Made by a program: the position numbers and the translations under genes
The notes under the pieces: generated by a model
Databases searched by the model: none
What the model saw: the letters and a program-made list of their open reading frames with translations, nothing else
Told to the model about the DNA's origin: nothing
Assembly (NCBI GenBank): GCA_009781125.1
Contig: WQYS01000186.1
Span: forward strand, 1-5,520
DNA length: 5,520 nucleotides
Direction: 5' to 3'
DNA from: Acidobacteriaceae bacterium
GTDB lineage: Bacteria > Acidobacteriota > Terriglobia > Terriglobales > Acidobacteriaceae
In this document: in pieces, positions 1-5,520 of the stretch
Numbering within the stretch: the first letter of the stretch is position 1
Layout of the letters: each line of letters begins with the position of its first letter

Positions 1-930
1 GACAGGCGTCGAGGTCCCGTGCGCATTGACATAGTCGATCTGGCAAGGCTCCAGCCCGGCCACGCGCAGAGCGGCCTTCATGGCGCGCGTGCAGCCTTCG
101 CCCTCCGGAGCCATTCCCGTCATGTGGTACGCATCCGAACTCATGCCGTAGCCGATGATCTCGGCCAGAATCTTCGCTCCACGCGCGCGGGCAAACTCAA
201 GCTCTTCGAGAATGAGGATTCCCGAGCCCTCGCCTATGACGAAGCCGTCACGGTTCTTATCCCATGGGCGGCTGGCGTGAGTGGGGTCGTCGTTGCGCGT
301 GGAAAGAGCCTTCATAGAGGCGAATCCGCCGACTCCCATGGGAGTAATGGCGGCCTCGGCTCCGCCGGCGATCATGGCGTCGGCGTCGCCGCGCTGGATG
401 ATGCGAAACGAGTCGCCGATGCTGTGCGCGCTGGAGGTGCAGGCGGTCGCCGCGGCCTGATTTGGCCCCTTGGCTCCGTAGCGCATGGAGACATGGCCGG
501 CCGCAAGGTTGACGATCGCGGCAGGAATGAAGAACGGCGAGATCTTGCGCGGACCACCGTTCATCAGCGCCGTGTGCTCGCGCTCGATGACGTCGAAGCC
601 GCCGATGCCGGAGCCTATATGAACGCCAATGTTGTCAGCGTTCTCGGGCGTGATCTTCAGCCCGGAGTGCTGCATAGCCTCTTCGGCAGCAGCCAGGGCG
701 AAGTGGATGAAGCGTCCCATCTTGCGGGACTCTTTTTTGTCCACGAACTTGAGCGGATCGAAGTCCTTGACCTCGGCGGCGAAACGGACCGCGTGTCCGG
801 TGAGATCGAACAACGTGATCTCGCCCATTCCGCTTTTACCTGCAACGAGGCCGGCCCAGACCTCGGACGCTGTATGGCCCACGCCACAGATCAGTCCGAG
901 GCCGGTTACTACGACACGACGCTGGTTCAT
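1..930 (-). CDS. fabF: Beta-ketoacyl-ACP synthase II, FabF (C-terminus beyond window)
   Basis: Elongating condensing enzyme of type II fatty acid synthesis. It joins malonyl-ACP to a growing acyl-ACP in the cytosol with loss of CO2. Reading the minus strand from ATG at 930 gives 310 codons open to the window edge; the family is usually about 410-420 residues, so roughly the last quarter is missing. The N-terminus MNQRRVVVTGLG is the typical thiolase-fold start. The nucleophile is Cys164 in TACTSSAH, and the first active-site histidine is His304 in NAHGTSTP, the last motif before the edge. The second histidine, the conserved lysine and the C-terminal glycine-rich gate lie outside and cannot be checked. 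The GDADAMIAGGAE and DGFVIGEGSG motifs are also typical. The start lies 4 bp after the acpP stop with no clear Shine-Dalgarno sequence, which suggests coupling to acpP translation. FabF rather than FabB is chosen from overall similarity and the acpP-fabF order. Confidence 0.96.
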   Translation of the reverse strand, partial: MNQRRVVVTGLGLICGVGHTASEVWAGLVAGKSGMGEITLFDLTGHAVRFAAEVKDFDPLKFVDKKESRKMGRFIHFALAAAEEAMQHSGLKITPENADNIGVHIGSGIGGFDVIEREHTALMNGGPRKISPFFIPAAIVNLAAGHVSMRYGAKGPNQAAATACTSSAHSIGDSFRIIQRGDADAMIAGGAEAAITPMGVGGFASMKALSTRNDDPTHASRPWDKNRDGFVIGEGSGILILEELEFARARGAKILAEIIGYGMSSDAYHMTGMAPEGEGCTRAMKAALRVAGLEPCQIDYVNAHGTSTPV

Positions 931-934
931 TGAT

Positions 935-1180
935 TTACTTGGCCGCTTTCTGGTTCTTCTCGATGTAATCGACGGCGTCCTTGACGGTCTTGATCTTCTC
1001 CGCGTCCTCGTCGGGAATCTGAATGTCGAACGCCTCTTCGAACTGCATGACCAGCTCGACTACGTCAAGCGAGTCGGCTCCGAGATCCTCCTGAAAGCTC
1101 GCGCCCGGGGTAACTTCGGCCTCATCCACCTGAAGCTGCTCAACGATAATTTGTTTTACCTTCTCATCCACTGCTGCCAT
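935..1180 (-). CDS. acpP: Acyl carrier protein
   Basis: Small acidic carrier of acyl chains during fatty acid synthesis, and donor for lipid A and phospholipid acylation. The protein is 81 residues, the usual ACP size. Ser37 in the motif [10 protein letters not shown] is the site where holo-ACP synthase attaches 4'-phosphopantetheine. The acidic helix II after it ([12 protein letters not shown]) and the segment [19 protein letters not shown] are classic ACP features used for docking partner enzymes. The tail NQKAAK is slightly longer and more basic than in the E. coli protein. ATG at 1180 is supported by a GGAG 6 nt upstream. fabF follows after 4 bp, so the two are almost certainly one operon. 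The rest of the fab cluster (fabH, fabD, fabG, plsX) is not upstream; rmuC is. Identification is very secure. Confidence 0.98.
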   Translation of the reverse strand: MAAVDEKVKQIIVEQLQVDEAEVTPGASFQEDLGADSLDVVELVMQFEEAFDIQIPDEDAEKIKTVKDAVDYIEKNQKAAK

Positions 1181-1186
1181 TTCTTT

Positions 1187-1190
1187 CTCC
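1187..1190 (-). promoter_or_regulatory. Ribosome binding site of acpP
   Basis: On the minus strand GGAG is followed by a 6-nt purine-rich spacer (aaagaa) and the acpP ATG at 1180. This is a strong Shine-Dalgarno site at standard distance, as expected for one of the most abundant cell proteins, and it fixes the start codon. Confidence 0.8.
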
Positions 1191-1213
1191 GTTCCTTAAT
1201 GAAAATCAAACCT

Positions 1214-1239
1214 CTGGCCGGGCCAGGGAGCGCAAGCTC
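1214..1239 (-). repeat. Two small inverted repeats in the acpP leader
   Basis: The predicted 5' leader of acpP holds two adjacent dyads. The first, 1214-1226, is CTGGCC-G-GGCCAG on the plus strand. The second, 1228-1239, is GAGC-GCAA-GCTC. Both would lie in the transcribed leader if the promoter at 1261-1289 is right. They could form short hairpins or be a binding site, or be chance in GC-rich DNA. Neither is followed on the minus strand by a T-run, so a terminator for rmuC is not supported here. Confidence 0.3.
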
Positions 1240-1260
1240 GGGGTCGACACGCCAGACTCC

Positions 1261-1289
1261 AGAATACTGAGTGCCTCTAAGAGTGTAAA
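1261..1289 (-). promoter_or_regulatory. Predicted sigma70-type promoter of acpP-fabF
   Basis: On the minus strand a -35 box TTTACA (1284-1289, 5 of 6 matches to TTGACA) is separated by exactly 17 bp from a -10 box TATTCT (1261-1266, 4 of 6 matches to TATAAT). Transcription would begin near 1254, giving a leader of about 73 nt before acpP. An overlapping alternative exists slightly upstream: TTTACT (1304-1309), 16 bp, TACACT (1282-1287). An A/T-rich tract at 1316-1332 with two copies of GAAAATT (plus strand) would sit about where an UP element belongs for that alternative. All of this is pattern matching; no transcription start is known. Confidence 0.5.
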
Positions 1290-1337
1290 GCAAAGCGGGC
1301 TAAAGTAAACACTGGGAAAATTTGCGAAAATTCAGGG

Positions 1338-2729
1338 CTAGTCCTCCTCGGCTGCGGCGGCCAGAGCCAGGGGCGTCACATCGGGTTCAAAGAGACTGGT
1401 TTCTTGAGCAGATGGAGAGGGCTGGTCGACCTTTTTCAACGTTTTATTGATTACGCTCGCTCTGGTATGGAGCTGCTCTATGGTGCTCTGTACTGTTCCA
1501 ACCTGTCTCCCCATTGCTACCATCAATTCCTCAAATTTGAGAAATTGCTTTTTCGTGCCTGCGAGAATCTTCCAGACTTCATCGCCTTTCTCCTGAAGGG
1601 TCAGCATACGGAAACCCATCTGGAAACTGGTGAGAATTGCGAATAATGTGCTAGGTCCAGCAATCGTGACATGAAAACGTGACTGAATCTCCGCCTGCAA
1701 CGCTGCGCGGCGCATGACCTCGGCATACAAACCTTCTGTGGGCAGGAACATAATGGCATATGGAGTCGTCACAGGCTCATTGATATATTTCCTGCTGATA
1801 CGGTCGCCCTCCGTGCGAATAGCCGACTCGAAGGCCTTTCCTGCCGTGGCCACATCTTCAGGCTTATTGCTTTCGTAAGCGGCCTCCAACCGTTCCCAGT
1901 CTTCACGCGGGAACTTTGCGTCAATGGGCAGCAGCAGCGTCTCGCCGTTAGGTCCAGGGAAGCGCACTGCAAATTCAACAACCTCACGCGATCCTTCTTT
2001 CACCCGCACGTTGCGGTCGAACTGACTGGGAGCGAGCATCTGCTCCAGCAACATGCCGAGCTGGACTTCGGCAAAGCCGCCACGCGATTTGACGTTGGTG
2101 AAGATGCGGCTCAGGTCGCTGACGTCCGCCGAGAGGCGGCTCATCTCGCCAAGTCCTGTGTGCACCTTACTTAGTTGCTCGGTTACCTGGCCAAAGCTTT
2201 CCGTAAGCCGCGTTTGCAGCGTCGCATGGAGCTTTTCGTCCACGGTCTGACGCATCTTATCGAGTTCGCGTGCGTTGTCCTCGTTCAGCTTCTTCAAACC
2301 TGCTTCGTTGCTCCTCATTAACTCCGTTAGTTTGCTGCTGAGCGCCTCGCGCAGGTCCGTCTGTTGCTTGTTAGCGTCCTTAACGAACTCGGAGTTGTCT
2401 CTGCGGAAATCACTGAGACTGTCCTGTATACGCTTGCCAAGCCGATCGACATTGCCGGTTACCTCGTCACGAAGCCCACGGAAGGCGGTCTCGCTTGCGT
2501 CTCGGACGCGCTGCGCTTCAACGGAAGCCTCCTTTCGCATGGCCTCAAATTCTCGGCTAATGTAGCCTTCGGCTGCCTGGCTACGGGTCTCCATATTTGT
2601 CAACTGATCCTGAATCTGGGTCAGTTTCGTGTCCTGCTGCGGCGCGGACGGCCTGCGTAGAAGAAGAAAAATCACCAGTGCGCACACAATCTGCACGGCA
2701 ATGAGGATGGCAAGGTTCAACGGGGTCAT
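1338..2729 (-). CDS. rmuC: DNA recombination protein RmuC
   Basis: RmuC-family protein, linked in E. coli to limiting recombination at short inverted repeats. The family carries a predicted nuclease-like domain behind a membrane anchor and a coiled coil. From ATG at 2729 the product is 463 residues, near the E. coli length of about 475. Residues 5-24 form one hydrophobic N-terminal helix. Residues about 35-190 are rich in charged and Gln/Leu residues and read as coiled coil. The RmuC domain covers about 200-430, with SRGGFAEVQLG (215-225), LPIDAKFPREDW (267-278), FLPTEGLYAEVM (328-339) and GPSTLFAILTSF (358-369). The C-terminal 30 residues are variable. An upstream ATG at 2957 in the same frame would run through the divergent neighbour and precede the membrane helix with unrelated sequence. 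ATG 2729 has GAAGGA 9 nt upstream and is preferred. Base composition is clearly lower in G+C than its neighbours (see findings). No terminator is seen after it. Confidence 0.93.
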   Translation of the reverse strand: MTPLNLAILIAVQIVCALVIFLLLRRPSAPQQDTKLTQIQDQLTNMETRSQAAEGYISREFEAMRKEASVEAQRVRDASETAFRGLRDEVTGNVDRLGKRIQDSLSDFRRDNSEFVKDANKQQTDLREALSSKLTELMRSNEAGLKKLNEDNARELDKMRQTVDEKLHATLQTRLTESFGQVTEQLSKVHTGLGEMSRLSADVSDLSRIFTNVKSRGGFAEVQLGMLLEQMLAPSQFDRNVRVKEGSREVVEFAVRFPGPNGETLLLPIDAKFPREDWERLEAAYESNKPEDVATAGKAFESAIRTEGDRISRKYINEPVTTPYAIMFLPTEGLYAEVMRRAALQAEIQSRFHVTIAGPSTLFAILTSFQMGFRMLTLQEKGDEVWKILAGTKKQFLKFEELMVAMGRQVGTVQSTIEQLHTRASVINKTLKKVDQPSPSAQETSLFEPDVTPLALAAAAEED

Positions 2730-2792
2730 ATTCGCATTTCCTTCGCCTAGCATATCACCCGAAAGGGCTGTCGCTGCTGATACCCTCGATTT
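2730..2792. promoter_or_regulatory. Divergent intergenic promoter region
   Basis: These 63 bp separate the divergent rmuC and membrane-protein genes and must hold both promoters unless they lie inside the coding regions. Toward rmuC, an extended -10 motif TGATATGCT (2749-2757, minus strand) is visible without a good -35 box. It would start the transcript close to the Shine-Dalgarno site, so it is doubtful. Toward the plus-strand gene, TACCCT (2781-2786) lies 6 nt before the ATG at 2793, the spacing seen in leaderless genes. That gene has no Shine-Dalgarno sequence. Neither box is strong. Confidence 0.35.
2739..2744 (-). promoter_or_regulatory. Ribosome binding site deciding the rmuC start
   Basis: On the minus strand GAAGGA lies 9 nt before the ATG at 2729. 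It supports that start over the in-frame ATG at 2957. With this start the protein begins directly with the expected membrane helix, and the gene no longer overlaps the divergent gene. Confidence 0.6.
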
Positions 2793-4589
2793 ATGAGGCG
2801 CGACTGGGTCCCGGTACTTCTTCTTCCACTGGCCGCGCTGGTTGCTGTCGTTCCCTTGATGGTGAATGGACCCTCCTGCGGACACGACTTCGACTTCCAC
2901 TTCACCAACTGGTACGAGGCTGCACAGCAGCTCGGGCATGGAGTGCTTTATCCCCACTGGGCAGCGACTCCGGCATGGAACGCCGGAGAGCCGCGCTTCA
3001 TCTTCTATCCGCCGCTGTCGTGGACGCTGGGCGCGCTGCTGGGCTTCGTGATGCCTTGGACATGGACTCCCATCGCCTACACGTGGATCGCGCTGCTGGC
3101 CTCGGGCGTGGCGCTCTGGTTCGCGGCTCGTGAGCTCGGCTCACCGCCGCGTGCGGCGCTGCTTGCAGCCGTCCTCTACATGGCGAATCCGTACATGCTC
3201 TTCACCGCCTACGAGCGCACGGCGTATGCGGAACTTCTTGCGGCGGCGTGGCTTCCCTTGCTGCTGGCGGCAGCGCTGCGCGAGCGGCCTGGAGTTCTCC
3301 GCATCGCCGTGCCGGTCGCTCTGCTCTGGCTGACCAACGCTCCAGCAGCCGTCATGGGCTGCTATTCACTTGCACTGATTGCAACAGCTCGCTGGGTGCC
3401 CCTTATCTGGCAGTCTTATCGGTCGCCGCGGCGACAGGATCGCCATCCAGAACCCAGTCGCCGCGGCAACCAAAAAGCACCAGATGTGGAGCACCCGAGC
3501 CTGCGATTCGCCGGAACTTTTTTTGCTGGAACACTGCTTGGCCTAGGACTGGGCGCTTTCTACATTGTTCCGGCGGCTTATGAACGCCGCTGGGTGCAGA
3601 TCGCGATGGCCGTTCTCCCCGGAATGCGCATCAGCGACAACTTTCTTTTTCACCGCATAGGAGACGCTGGCCACGATACGGTACTGCACACCGCCTCCGT
3701 GGTTGCCGTTGAACTGATCGCGCTTACCGCGATTGCGCTGGCTGCCGCTGGGCTCGTCTTCAGAAAAACAAAACCAGACTCCAGGGGACTGGCACCCCTC
3801 GCGATTCTGGCGCTGGTGCTGGTTTTTCTGCTTACGCCGCCTTCGGCGGCAATCTGGAACCACACCCCGGAACTCGCCTTCCTGCAATTTCCGTGGAGAC
3901 TGCTGGCGATTCTTGCTGTAATCTTCGCCCTGGCTCTGGCGAAGGCTCTTTCGCACATGCCGTCTCTGTTTAGACAGACCTCGGCGATGGCTGCCTCGGG
4001 CATGATTGCTCTGGCTGTGGCGATGGCTTTTATGGTGTCGGCTTACGGAGCCTTCCGGCAGCCATGCTACCCGGAGGATACGGTTGCGGGCCGTCTTGAG
4101 AGCCTCCATTCGGAGAACCCCGGCAGCGAGCCTACCGACGAGTACACGCCTGTCACCGCCGACAACGATCCGCTGGCGCAGCAGAACCCGCCGTGGTGGC
4201 TGGCCGACGACGCTGCCGCCGATGCGCCCGATTCCCTGCCGCCAGGTCCGGCTCCGCGCGCGCTCGACCTGAATCCTGACCACCCGCAGACGCTCATTCT
4301 CAATCTGCGGCGTTATCCGGCGTGGAATATCCAGGTAAACGGCTCTCCGGCTGAGCTTGCGGACCGCGATGACGGACTGATTGCGATCCCGCTCGCCGCC
4401 GGGGCCGCACATGTCCGCATCCGGTGGCAAAATACCGCCGACCACGCCATCGGCAACAGCATCACTGCCGTATCGTTCGGACTGGCGGTAATACTCTGGT
4501 TCCGCCGGCAGCGCAACGGACCGCTTCAGGATTTATCATTGGGGGCAGATGCTCTCCACAATACAAGACCTGCTGCACTCGGGCGCTGA
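2793..4589 (+). CDS. PTPS-related / GT-C-like polytopic membrane protein, putative glycosyltransferase
   Basis: A 598-residue integral membrane protein resembling the family called '6-pyruvoyl-tetrahydropterin synthase-related', whose members have a GT-C/YfhO-like architecture. A pterin role is not implied. The first helix spans about 6-24. It is followed by an exterior loop with the motif GHDFDFHF (30-37), where Asp32 or Asp34 would be the GT-C-like acidic residue, then GVLYPHW and FIFYPPLSW (69-77). Further hydrophobic segments lie at about 78-112, 121-136, 147-162, 168-206 (probably two), 240-263, 299-323, 333-355, 367-386 and 398-418. The motif TDEYTPV (448-454) precedes a soluble C-terminal part (about 485-548) with YPAWNIQVNG and DGLIAIPLAAG, a beta-rich domain as in YfhO-type proteins. 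A last helix lies at 552-570. GT-C enzymes transfer sugars from polyprenyl-phosphate donors outside the cytoplasmic membrane; substrate here is unknown. Odd points are the Arg/Pro-rich insert at 208-238, encoded by a palindromic element, and a 3' end overlapping ispA by 41 bp. No Shine-Dalgarno site precedes the ATG. Confidence 0.8.
   Translation: MRRDWVPVLLLPLAALVAVVPLMVNGPSCGHDFDFHFTNWYEAAQQLGHGVLYPHWAATPAWNAGEPRFIFYPPLSWTLGALLGFVMPWTWTPIAYTWIALLASGVALWFAARELGSPPRAALLAAVLYMANPYMLFTAYERTAYAELLAAAWLPLLLAAALRERPGVLRIAVPVALLWLTNAPAAVMGCYSLALIATARWVPLIWQSYRSPRRQDRHPEPSRRGNQKAPDVEHPSLRFAGTFFAGTLLGLGLGAFYIVPAAYERRWVQIAMAVLPGMRISDNFLFHRIGDAGHDTVLHTASVVAVELIALTAIALAAAGLVFRKTKPDSRGLAPLAILALVLVFLLTPPSAAIWNHTPELAFLQFPWRLLAILAVIFALALAKALSHMPSLFRQTSAMAASGMIALAVAMAFMVSAYGAFRQPCYPEDTVAGRLESLHSENPGSEPTDEYTPVTADNDPLAQQNPPWWLADDAAADAPDSLPPGPAPRALDLNPDHPQTLILNLRRYPAWNIQVNGSPAELADRDDGLIAIPLAAGAAHVRIRWQNTADHAIGNSITAVSFGLAVILWFRRQRNGPLQDLSLGADALHNTRPAALGR
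3421..3471. repeat. Palindromic REP-like inverted repeat inside the membrane protein gene
   Basis: Two arms, 3421-3438 and 3454-3471, are inverted copies that match at 16 of 18 positions, with a 15-nt loop. Each arm carries the core GTCGCCGCGGC; the core of the left arm (3422-3435) is itself a perfect 14-bp palindrome. In mRNA this would make a very stable hairpin. It encodes residues 210-227 in frame (RSPRRQ...EPSRRGN), a hydrophilic Arg/Pro-rich stretch between two membrane segments. The structure resembles repetitive extragenic palindromes and their rare in-gene insertions. No second full copy is present in the window, so calling it a dispersed repeat is inference. Confidence 0.55.
4541..4545 (+). 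promoter_or_regulatory. Putative ribosome binding site of ispA, inside the upstream gene
   Basis: A GGGGG run lies 3 nt before the ATG at 4549. It is a poor match to the usual AGGAGG and rather close. It lies within the end of the preceding coding region, so ribosomes finishing that gene probably also help initiate ispA. Confidence 0.35.
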
Positions 4590-5472
4590 GCTCGCCGACG
4601 CGGCTCTCGAAAGGCTTCTGCCGTCGGCTGAGACGCCGCCTCACTCCATCCACCGGGCGATGCGCCACAGCGTGTTTGCGGGCGGCAAGCGGCTGCGCCC
4701 CATCCTTTGCATGGAAGCCGCCCGCATGGTTGCCGGGGGAACAGAGATTCCCAAAGGCGCTGTGGATTTAGGCGCGGCGCTGGAGATGCTTCACACCTAT
4801 TCGCTGATTCACGACGACCTGCCCGCACTCGACAACGACGACCTTCGCCGAGGCAAGCCGACCTGCCACGTCGTGTACGGCGAAGCGATTGCCATTCTCG
4901 CCGGAGATGCGCTGCAGACGCTGGCTTTCCAGACCATAGCCGCGCTCGCCGCACCGCCAGCGGCCACGGTGGAGATTCTGCGCGAGATTTCGCTGGCTGT
5001 CGGAACCGGAGTGGGCGCAGAGATTGTGCCGGGAATGATCGGCGGTCAGGTGGTCGATATCGAGTCGGAGGGCAAGCAGCCAACGGCTGAACTGGTCGAG
5101 CAGATTCACCGCGCCAAGACGGGAGCGCTGATCACGACCAGCATCGTCTCGGGCGGTCTCTATGGACTGGCTTCGAGGGCCGGAGGCGATACGATAGCCC
5201 GTCTCCGCACCTTTGGCGAAAAAGCCGGGCTGGCGTTCCAGATCGTTGACGACGTTCTGGACATGACCGAGAGTTCCGAGGCGCTGGGCAAGACTGCGGG
5301 CAAGGACGCCGCCAGCATCAAGGCAACATGGCCAGCGGTTTATGGAATAGTAAAATCTCAAAAAGATGCTGACAACCTGATTGCTGAAGCCTTCGAGGCG
5401 CTGGCTCCGTTCGGAGCCGCCGCCGAACCGCTGAAGGCGCTTGCAAACTTTCTGGTTGAACGCAAGCACTGA
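4549..5472 (+). CDS. ispA: Farnesyl diphosphate synthase-type prenyl transferase (IspA)
   Basis: Cytosolic trans-prenyl transferase that condenses isopentenyl diphosphate with dimethylallyl and geranyl diphosphate. Its product feeds polyprenyl carriers, quinones and other isoprenoids. The protein has 307 residues, the normal IspA length. Visible motifs in order are GGKRLRP (45-51), the first aspartate-rich motif DDLPALD (89-95) followed by NDDLRRGKPTCH, GEAIAILAGDALQTLAF (111-127), GGQVVDI (165-171), AKTGAL (189-194), the second aspartate-rich motif DDVLD (234-238), and GKTAGKD (247-253) with the downstream lysine and tryptophan. All catalytic Mg2+-binding aspartates are present. The residue five before the first motif is Tyr (TYSLIHDD), as in bacterial C15 enzymes, which favours farnesyl over geranylgeranyl product; this is not proof. 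ATG 4549 puts GGKRLRP at the same distance from the start as in E. coli IspA, so the 41-bp overlap with the upstream gene is probably real. Confidence 0.95.
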   Translation: MLSTIQDLLHSGAELADAALERLLPSAETPPHSIHRAMRHSVFAGGKRLRPILCMEAARMVAGGTEIPKGAVDLGAALEMLHTYSLIHDDLPALDNDDLRRGKPTCHVVYGEAIAILAGDALQTLAFQTIAALAAPPAATVEILREISLAVGTGVGAEIVPGMIGGQVVDIESEGKQPTAELVEQIHRAKTGALITTSIVSGGLYGLASRAGGDTIARLRTFGEKAGLAFQIVDDVLDMTESSEALGKTAGKDAASIKATWPAVYGIVKSQKDADNLIAEAFEALAPFGAAAEPLKALANFLVERKH

Positions 5473-5496
5473 TACTACAGGTGAAATTCCCTATTC

Positions 5497-5520
5497 ATGG
5501 TCGCCGCGGCGACTTTTATC
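5497..5520 (+). CDS. Possible start of a next gene (partial, unidentified)
   Basis: After the ispA stop at 5472, the sequence AGGTGA (5479-5484) is followed 12 nt later by ATG at 5497, which opens a frame (MVAAATFI) to the window edge. The hydrophobic beginning would suit an exported or membrane protein. A competing start is GTG at 5481, which reads VKFPIHGRRGDFY, also open to the edge. Only 8 to 13 codons are visible, so neither frame can be identified, and the stretch may simply be intergenic. No terminator is seen after ispA. Confidence 0.2.

Noticed and set aside
445..456. A 12-bp copy of the palindromic core in fabF
   Set aside because: It encodes the conserved Ala-Ala-Ala-Thr next to the catalytic cysteine. 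It is chance codon usage, not an inserted element.
19..933. Plus-strand 304-codon open frame covering nearly all of fabF
   Set aside because: The minus strand encodes an unmistakable FabF with catalytic Cys and His motifs over the whole span. The plus-strand translation has no recognisable family features and is a by-product of the GC-rich codons opposite.
629..1270. Plus-strand 213-codon open frame across fabF and acpP
   Set aside because: It is antisense to two certain genes and has no recognisable domain.
1316..1340. Possible terminator of rmuC near its stop codon
   Set aside because: The GAAAATT copies are direct repeats; there is no GC-rich stem followed by a T-run on the minus strand.
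2730..2957. 76-codon N-terminal extension of rmuC from ATG 2957
   Set aside because: It would overlap the divergent gene from 2793, has no RmuC-like sequence, and puts the membrane anchor in mid-protein. ATG 2729 has a Shine-Dalgarno site.
3836..3850. Inverted repeat GCCGCC-TTC-GGCGGC resembling a terminator stem
   Set aside because: It lies inside a continuous conserved coding region (TPPSAA) with no T-run after it, so it is a product of Ala/Pro codons.
3543..4445. Minus-strand 300-codon open frame
   Set aside because: It lies antisense to the membrane protein, whose helices and motifs are continuous here. The antisense product is Arg/Gln-rich with no domain and no ribosome binding site.

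Overview
The window looks like ordinary chromosomal DNA from a GC-rich bacterium, most likely an acidobacterium of the Terriglobia/Acidobacteriaceae type. That placement is an inference from the flavour of the proteins (ACP, FabF, and the large multi-spanning membrane protein beside IspA) and was not tested by any search. There are no RNA genes, insertion sequences, CRISPR arrays or phage genes. All genes but the two at the edges are complete, and coding density is high.

Left half, minus strand (transcribed right to left): rmuC (2729-1338), a 157-bp gap carrying a good sigma70-like promoter, acpP (1180-935), then fabF (from 930, running off the left edge). acpP and fabF are 4 bp apart and form a fatty-acid synthesis pair: the acyl carrier protein and the elongating condensing enzyme that works on it. 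rmuC is probably a separate transcription unit and is visibly lower in G+C than everything else here.

Right half, plus strand: a 598-codon membrane protein of the PTPS-related/GT-C-like type (2793-4589) overlaps by 41 bp the start of an ispA-type short-chain prenyl diphosphate synthase (4549-5472). The two plus-strand genes are very probably co-transcribed and translationally coupled. Together they hint at isoprenoid-linked envelope glycan work: IspA makes the precursor of polyprenyl carriers, and GT-C enzymes use polyprenyl-phosphate sugars. That link is inference from order only. The two halves diverge from a short gap at 2730-2792.

The most unusual signal is inside the membrane protein. 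Positions 3421-3471 form a near-perfect 18-bp inverted repeat, translated in frame as an Arg/Pro-rich hydrophilic stretch between two membrane segments. It looks like a small palindromic element accommodated within a gene. The last 48 bases after ispA may hold the start of another gene. I do not see a convincing new multi-gene system in this window.
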